Shown here: positions 58,668-64,000 of the stretch, piece after piece | How positions within the stretch are numbered: position 1 is the first letter of the stretch | Layout: each line of letters opens with the position of its first letter | DNA from: Rhizophlyctis rosea | Lineage: Eukaryota; Chytridiomycota; Chytridiomycetes; Rhizophlyctidales; Rhizophlyctidaceae | Direction: 5' to 3' | Assembly (NCBI GenBank): GCA_027596075.1 | Contig: JADGJC010000051.1 | Location: 62,001 to 126,000 of the forward strand | Length of the DNA: 64,000 nucleotides | Notes under the pieces: generated by a model | Seen by the model: only the letters and a program-made list of their open reading frames with translations | The model's database searches: none | Told to the model about the DNA's origin: nothing | Position numbers and translations under genes: made by a program

Positions 58668-59585
58668 ATGTGCTGCACCGACGAGATTATCACCCAACCC
58701 GGCCCAACCGACAACATCCTCAACCCCTCGCCAACCTCCACCCTCCAACATGTCCCAAACTACAATCCCGACCCAACCAACCCCACCCTCGCCCAAATGT
58801 ACATCTACGTTCCCAAAAGCCTCGCATCCCCACCTCCAATCATAGTCGCAATTCACTACTGCACCGGCACCGCCCAAGCCTACTTCACCAACACCCGGTG
58901 GGCATCCCTAGCCGACAAACATGGCTTCATCGTCATCTACCCCGGATCCCCCCACGAAGGAACCTGCTGGGACGTCTCCTCTCCCCAAACGCTAACCCAC
59001 AACGGCGGTTCTGATTCCTACGCCATCTCCCTCATGATCACCCACACAAAAGCCCTCTACCCTTCCACCGACGTCTATGTCACCGGCACATCCTCCGGCG
59101 GAATGATGACCCAAGTCCTAGCAATGACATACCCGAACCTCTTCCTTGCGGGCGCTCCATTCTGCGGCGTCCCAGCAGGTGGATTTGCGGGCGATGGCAT
59201 CGCAAAATGGAACCCGGACTGTGCAGAAGGTCGGATCATCAAATCTCCTACCGAATGGGCGGATATTGTTAGGGCGGCTCACCCCACCTACACCGGTCGG
59301 CGACCGCGGATGCAGATTTGGCATGGAGAAGAGGATGAGATTATCCACTACAACAACTTTAAGGAAAGCTTCAAGCAGTGGACAGCGGTTTTGGGTGTAT
59401 CACAGACTCCGACAAAGGTTGTGAAGGATGATCCTTCGGTTGGATATACGAGGACGGTGTATGGAGAAGTCGTGGAGGGCTTCAGTGGTGCTGGTGTCCT
59501 GCATAACATCCCAGTAAACGAGGATGAAGTCATGCGATTCTTTGGTCTTGATACGCTCACACCTGCCACCACCATTGGTCTGTAG
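58668..59585 (+). CDS. Carbohydrate esterase family 1 / PHB-depolymerase-type esterase (acetylxylan or feruloyl esterase)
   Basis: Alpha/beta hydrolase of 305 residues: MYIYVPKSLASPPPIIVAIH, ASLADKHGFIVIYPGSPHEG and CWDVSS..GSDSYAISLMI precede the nucleophile elbow VTGTSSGGMMTQVLA (Ser about 142). GAPFCGVPAG follows, then MQIWHGEEDEIIHYNN with the acid and VLHNIPVNEDEV with the catalytic His (about 279). This is the CE1 acetylxylan-esterase architecture, which deacetylates plant xylan. Such enzymes are normally secreted, but no signal peptide follows ATG 58668 (MCCTDEIITQPG). The bases before it (CCTCTCAG) look like a splice acceptor, so a 5' exon with the signal may be missing. No CBM is attached. 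Confidence 0.8.
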   Translation: MCCTDEIITQPGPTDNILNPSPTSTLQHVPNYNPDPTNPTLAQMYIYVPKSLASPPPIIVAIHYCTGTAQAYFTNTRWASLADKHGFIVIYPGSPHEGTCWDVSSPQTLTHNGGSDSYAISLMITHTKALYPSTDVYVTGTSSGGMMTQVLAMTYPNLFLAGAPFCGVPAGGFAGDGIAKWNPDCAEGRIIKSPTEWADIVRAAHPTYTGRRPRMQIWHGEEDEIIHYNNFKESFKQWTAVLGVSQTPTKVVKDDPSVGYTRTVYGEVVEGFSGAGVLHNIPVNEDEVMRFFGLDTLTPATTIGL

Positions 59586-60002
59586 GCAAATACATCTATC
59601 TCGATACTGTTTTGCCGAAACCCCACAATTGTATCGGGGGATATAGTCGTTTGTTTGTACATTTCTGATCTCTTACCCCGAGGTTTCCAGCCCTGCAAAA
59701 CGTTGCAACAAACAATGGACATCGGTTCATTATCCTGTGGACGGTGAGGAGTTTCGCCAGGACTTACCGGCTGCAAATGATGAAGAGGGGCAGCTTTGTG
59801 AAGGAGCGAAGTTGGTGATGCTATCTTCGCTCGGGGTGGTGAGAAGATGCAGGAGGTTAGTTTCCACTACATTCGGCCATGTGATGAACATGGTACGAGC
59901 TGCCTTGCACATGCGACCGTCGGTAACGAGCTGCGACATTGGCAAAAACGGTGTCAGCGAGAATCTGATTGCAAATAATTCTTCACCTTTGTCACAATCT
60001 CC

Positions 60003-60425
60003 GTGACGAACGGGTCCACAACATGCTCTCAATTTCTGACCTTCAACAAATCGCTACCCTCCTACTACTTGACCATAACCAACGCGATTGGTGGAACTGG
60101 CTTGATTTCAAAAGACTCATCAGCAGCGTTGGGGTACCAAAAAGAATTCACGTTTTGTCAAGACCCCACACGTCAATTGAAAGTTCAGTTTTGGACTTTT
60201 CTGAACCATGAAATTTCGTCTATCACGGCAAATGTTCCAGCTGTCAGGGTGAAGAGACCTTGCGGTGCTATCTGCGATGTGACCTTTCAAGACAAGACAT
60301 GTATTGGGAGCTGCGAATCTTCAACTTCTTTAGGCGGCGGTGAGCATAAGATCATAGATGTATGCGGAAACACACAAAAAGAACGGAAACCCGCAATATT
60401 CCGAATGCCAAGTCCTGCCAGTTGA
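60003..60425 (+). CDS. Possible secreted-protein fragment related to the 51.3-52.2 kb gene
   Basis: An open frame that can be read from about 59980 (TFVTISVTNGSTTCSQFLTF) through SYYLTITNAIGGTGLISKD and FTFCQDPTRQLKVQF to TGA at 60425. TFCQDP..QLKVQF resembles TFDICQDP..SLKVCVDF of the surface protein at 51.3 kb. Cysteines are frequent in the second half (CGAICDVTF, TCIGSCESS). There is no start or signal peptide in frame; upstream exons are expected or lost. Either part of a spliced secreted protein or a fragment. Confidence 0.35.
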   Translation: MTNGSTTCSQFLTFNKSLPSYYLTITNAIGGTGLISKDSSAALGYQKEFTFCQDPTRQLKVQFWTFLNHEISSITANVPAVRVKRPCGAICDVTFQDKTCIGSCESSTSLGGGEHKIIDVCGNTQKERKPAIFRMPSPAS

Positions 60426-61987
60426 GGCAATACCTTGTTATTTCTGTACGGTCATATCAGTCGTCGAAAGATCAAAATAATGCAGTAGAAGAGGAGCATG
60501 CCGTCGCTCTGCCTAAGCACAAATTGCAAGATTATGCCTAAAGAATGGTCTCCAATAATGGGAAGTAATGGGACCATCATGTCGTCCAGTAAGATGTTGG
60601 CAGAGCCACATCGCCATACCTTCTGTCCATCTGTCCCTCTTCTTCCTTTTTCGGTTTCAAGTCCACCAGCTTTTGGCACCTACTTGGCATTCGGCAGCAA
60701 TTCAAATGGGAAAATGGCAAAAATGAATTGAAGTGGGCATCCATATTCAAGACTGGTGTTTTTCACCTTCGGTGCAGAGTTTGGTTTAGTTGTTTCCTTG
60801 CGGGTGGACCTCAGAGTCCTGATTAGCATCCATGATATACACTGGCAGGACGAGACAACATCAAACTCTTCTGCATCGTGTAGTATGGAAAGAGGACAAA
60901 GAGTATAAAAGAGGACCAGGCCAACAGAGCACCTCTGGTTGCTGCCTCGACGAGAAATTGGGCACCAGTGAATTGAGACCAGAGGAATCTCACTTCTTAT
61001 ACGGAAAATGGTTGACTCCAGCTGAAAAGGGATCAAAAGTTTCACACAAAGAGAATTTGTGAAAATACAATGATGGCCACCGATGTTTGAAGACTCGTCT
61101 GTGGTATTAGAGTCTTTGGCACATCATGGAAAGCAGTGGGTTGGATTGCAAGCTAATTGCAGCTCATCCCTCTCAATCCACATTTGGTTTCCAGATCCCC
61201 TTTTTTTGCGGCAATTGAACGCGTACTAATTGGATTGTTCATGAAGAGGCGATGAGATCGGAGACTATGTAATCAAGAGGGAAAAAACCGTCGGTTACGT
61301 GGCACTCCAGTATGGCTCGCACAATTGCATCAAGTGCCATCTGTGTTTCACTAATGTTTTAGGACTTGCTTTCTGCAACCCTTCTTGAAGCAGGACATTC
61401 CGCCAGAACTTGGCCAATAAGCAGCATGACAATAGGGAGCAATGCGACTTTGCTTCTATATAGATCGCACGGTAACGGATTCATAGCGCCAAAGTGCCAA
61501 CCTGAGCGGACATTTGGATGCTGTGCTAGGAGCTGCCCGAACAATTAGCTGCCGTTCAGAAAGCCAGATTCTGTGCTTCAAGCATAACTAGCATATTCGA
61601 ATCTAATGTAGGTGCCGTTGCATCAGAGGAATCGCCAGTTTGGCTAGTGACGGCCCAATCGCGGTGTAATCCTGTTCACGATCTGGTCTCTTTTTGCACC
61701 ATTGTGATGTTTGAGTGACTAATGGTGGAGATTTGCAACGGAGAGCTCGAAAATGCAAGGTGTGAAAAAAAGAAACCAAACGAATCGAAAAACAAGAAAG
61801 CAGCTTCAAGTTGCTCCCCCAACAATAAGCTCAGAAAGGCACCTATTCGCCATGTACTGGCAAAGGAGAGATACCTCCCCTCATCGTCGTCCACATTTCG
61901 ATGGGACTAAATACAAGAATTTAGACTACCATGTAATGGTGCGATCGACCGGCTCTAATAGTGGCTATCTTCATTCCACTACGTACA
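60426..61987. other. Intergenic, no gene seen
   Basis: About 1.56 kb with only short unsupported frames on both strands. No repeat or RNA gene recognised. Confidence 0.5.
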
Positions 61988-64000
61988 CTAATCAAATAAC
62001 GCCATCAAATCTTCTAGCCGCAGCTTACTCTCCTCCGGACTCGTCACCGCACCCGCCAACTCGCTCTTCCGAGTCTGAATAGCCAACATCTTCTCCTCAA
62101 CCGACCCTGCAAATGAAATTACACCCGCGTTGACACCAAAGTTCTGAATATGCTGCGCCGTTTCCAAAGTCATCCACTGCATACCTGAAATAACAAACCG
62201 CAACACCTCCACAGGAAGCGTCTGACCCAATCTATGCACACGGTCGATCGCCCTGGCAGACCATAGGTATCAGCATCACGCAAGGCCCAGCATCAAAAGA
62301 GACAACATCACTCACTGCTTCTCAACACTCTCATTCCACCACGGATCCAACAAAACCACCCTCGACGCCATGGTCAAATTCACCCCAACACCCGTTGACC
62401 GCAAACTAGCAATCAACACGCAGGTGTCATCGTCGTTCGCGAATTTATCCAGGACCGTCTCCCTGTTGAAGGCGCATACACAGTTTCAGTATGATCACAA
62501 GTTGTGGGCAACGAAGTGCAAACACTAACCGAGCCTTCTGACTCAACGTTCCATCCAATCTCACAAACGGGAATCCATGCTCCTTCAGCACCACTTCGAC
62601 GAAGTTTAGCATGCTCGTCCACTGACTGGATAACGATTCATAAGTCATAAATGTCGCGAAATCATAGACAAAGCGACCCCTACCTAAACACCACAGTTTT
62701 AACACCAGGAAACTCCTCCCTCGTCCGCTTCAACGCATCAATCAGCGCCCTAAGCTTCGTCGACGCCTTGAAATTGACACTCCGCAACGATATCTCCGCC
62801 TTCCCTTCCCCTTCAAAATCATCAGCCGGTCGCTTCGCGTTTCTCACAACACGCAACAGCTTGTTTTCGTCGCACTTTTCGCGACATACCGGACTGCAAA
62901 AAATTGATTAAACGATCCGCCCAGTTGGCCTTCACAGGAAACGACAAAACTTACCACTCAGCCCCCTCACCCTTCCTCTTCTTCTTCTCCACAAAATCAT
63001 GCATACACGCCTCACAAGCCATATGCAAGCAAGGCAACAACACCGGCTCCGACACCACCTCCAAACAAACCGGACACTCCTGGTCATCACTACTCCCCTC
63101 CAACCCCAACAGTGATTTGGCAAAGTCCTCGGATTGGCCCTCCCCGCCGCAGTAGCTCGCTACCAGTTCCTGCAATCCGATGAACGTCGCTTGGGTTTCT
63201 TCCGACTGCAATTTGACGAGCAAGGGGTGGTCGCAGGCTTGTCGGAGTCGGAGGATCTGGTGAAAGTTGATATCAGTGTCCTGTTTGTCAGGCTCATGTG
63301 CGCGCAGCATTATGCGCAAATGGAAACGAACCAACTGGAAGACATGCGCATAATCCGCCTTCCCCACACTCCTCAGATCAGACAGCTTCCGCTTCGAATG
63401 CTTCAATAAGGAACAACCCGCATCAGCACAAGCAATATGGGTCCCAAAGCACGTGCGACAAACGTCTCACCCAATTCAAATTATCATAAATATCCTGCTC
63501 CTCCTTCGAAAATCTCAAATACTTGATCTCAACATTCTTCGGAGGCAACGTAACAATAACATTCCCATTCTCGTCCTTCATATCTTTCGTCCTCCTGCAA
63601 CAAATAAGCATCAGCCTCCTCTCTCCAAACCTCATCCACCACTCTCCAAACCTCAAAATAATCGGCTCCAAAATCGTCTGCACAATCTCCAAAGCTCTTG
63701 CATCCTTCTTACTAAACGGAACCGATATAAAAGCTTGCCAAAAACTCCAATGGGACCATGGCTCTACTCGCAAGAAGTGGACGAGGGAGTACAGGTCCTC
63801 CAAACTGTTCACGATGGGTGTGCCCGTAACAGCCCACCGTTTCTCGGCGGTCAGCGCGCAACATGCCTGGAATTGGAAGTTTTGTACAATGGTACCAGCG
63901 ACAGGGTGTAAGGACCCATACCTTTGACGTCTTCGTTGACCGTTCCTTGATATAATGTGCTTCATCTGGATGCAAGTCATGAGAATATGCAATCCAAACC
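61988..64000 (-). CDS. RAD5: RAD5-type SNF2 ATPase with RING finger (partial, 5' end outside window)
   Basis: Post-replication-repair ATPase/E3 ligase of the Rad5/HLTF group; the gene runs off the right edge. Seen from N to C: RWAVTGTPIVNSLEDLYSL (SNF2 motif III), EPWSHWSFWQAFI, LPPKNVEIKYLRFSKEEQ and HQILRLRQACDHPLLVKLQS. Then an embedded C3HC4 RING (ECPVCLEVVSEPVLLPCLH, ACEACMHDF, SPVCREKC) and the helicase C-lobe: FVRLDGTLSQKAR, DDDTCVLIASLRSTGVGVNLT, RVVLLDPWWNESVEKQAIDR and VHRLGQTLPVEVLRFVISG. It ends LRLEDLMALFD at 61988. The RING between the two ATPase lobes is diagnostic. The RLEDL..LF end matches Rad5. The HIRAN domain would lie outside. Many short introns. Confidence 0.9.

Overview
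The window looks like a gene-dense contig from an early-diverging, probably zoosporic (chytrid-like) fungus. Nearly every housekeeping gene is cut by short spliceosomal introns (mostly 50-110 bases, GT..AG, often with a CTAAC branch site). The gene set is eukaryotic and fungal-like: 20S proteasome alpha7, CHL1 helicase, Rab7/YPT7, CCT2, NF-YB/HAP3, UTP12, MZM1/LYRM7 and RAD5. It also carries families common in chytrids, namely IPT/TIG surface domains, TIR-like/TPR proteins and a CE1 carbohydrate esterase. The phylum is an inference. The assembly is a draft, with three runs of exactly ten Ns (1909-1918, 15470-15479, 36293-36302).

Layout. 0.2-14 kb: proteasome alpha7, CHL1, a small mitochondrial-looking protein, YPT7, a multi-exon membrane protein and an LtrA-family membrane protein. 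14-24 kb: a gene-poor accessory stretch. It has a decayed multi-IPT/TIG receptor gene, a large TIR-like/TPR gene with a possible spliced Pro-rich/SH3-like C-terminus, a second IPT/TIG remnant, a degenerate TTGACAAGA-type repeat tract and two 121-base repeats whose hairpin shows compensated changes. 24-38 kb: a Cys-rich hypothetical, CCT2, two F-box proteins, a RING/TRAF-zinc-finger membrane protein with a broken frame, HAP3 and a Ser/Arg/Pro-rich single-pass protein. 38-50 kb: an M1 aminopeptidase, a gene pair in one frame split by a single TAA, a nucleotidyltransferase-like protein, a BRCT protein and a tail-anchored inositol-polyphosphate 5-phosphatase. 50-64 kb: two small secreted or surface proteins, UTP12, a small frameshifted protein, MZM1, a CE1 esterase, a possible relative of one of the secreted proteins, and the C-terminal part of a RAD5-type SNF2/RING helicase running off the right edge.

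Most genes are unlinked housekeeping functions in protein turnover and folding, DNA repair and cohesion, vesicle traffic, transcription, ribosome biogenesis and respiratory-complex assembly. The best candidate for something undescribed is the 14-23 kb stretch. There a TIR-like/TPR protein keeping the key WC..E motif lies between remnants of IPT/TIG cell-surface genes, a layout suggestive of recognition or innate-immune-like machinery. A second pattern is the very short first coding exons: the start codon is an exon by itself in CCT2 and is split AT/G by an intron in HAP3.
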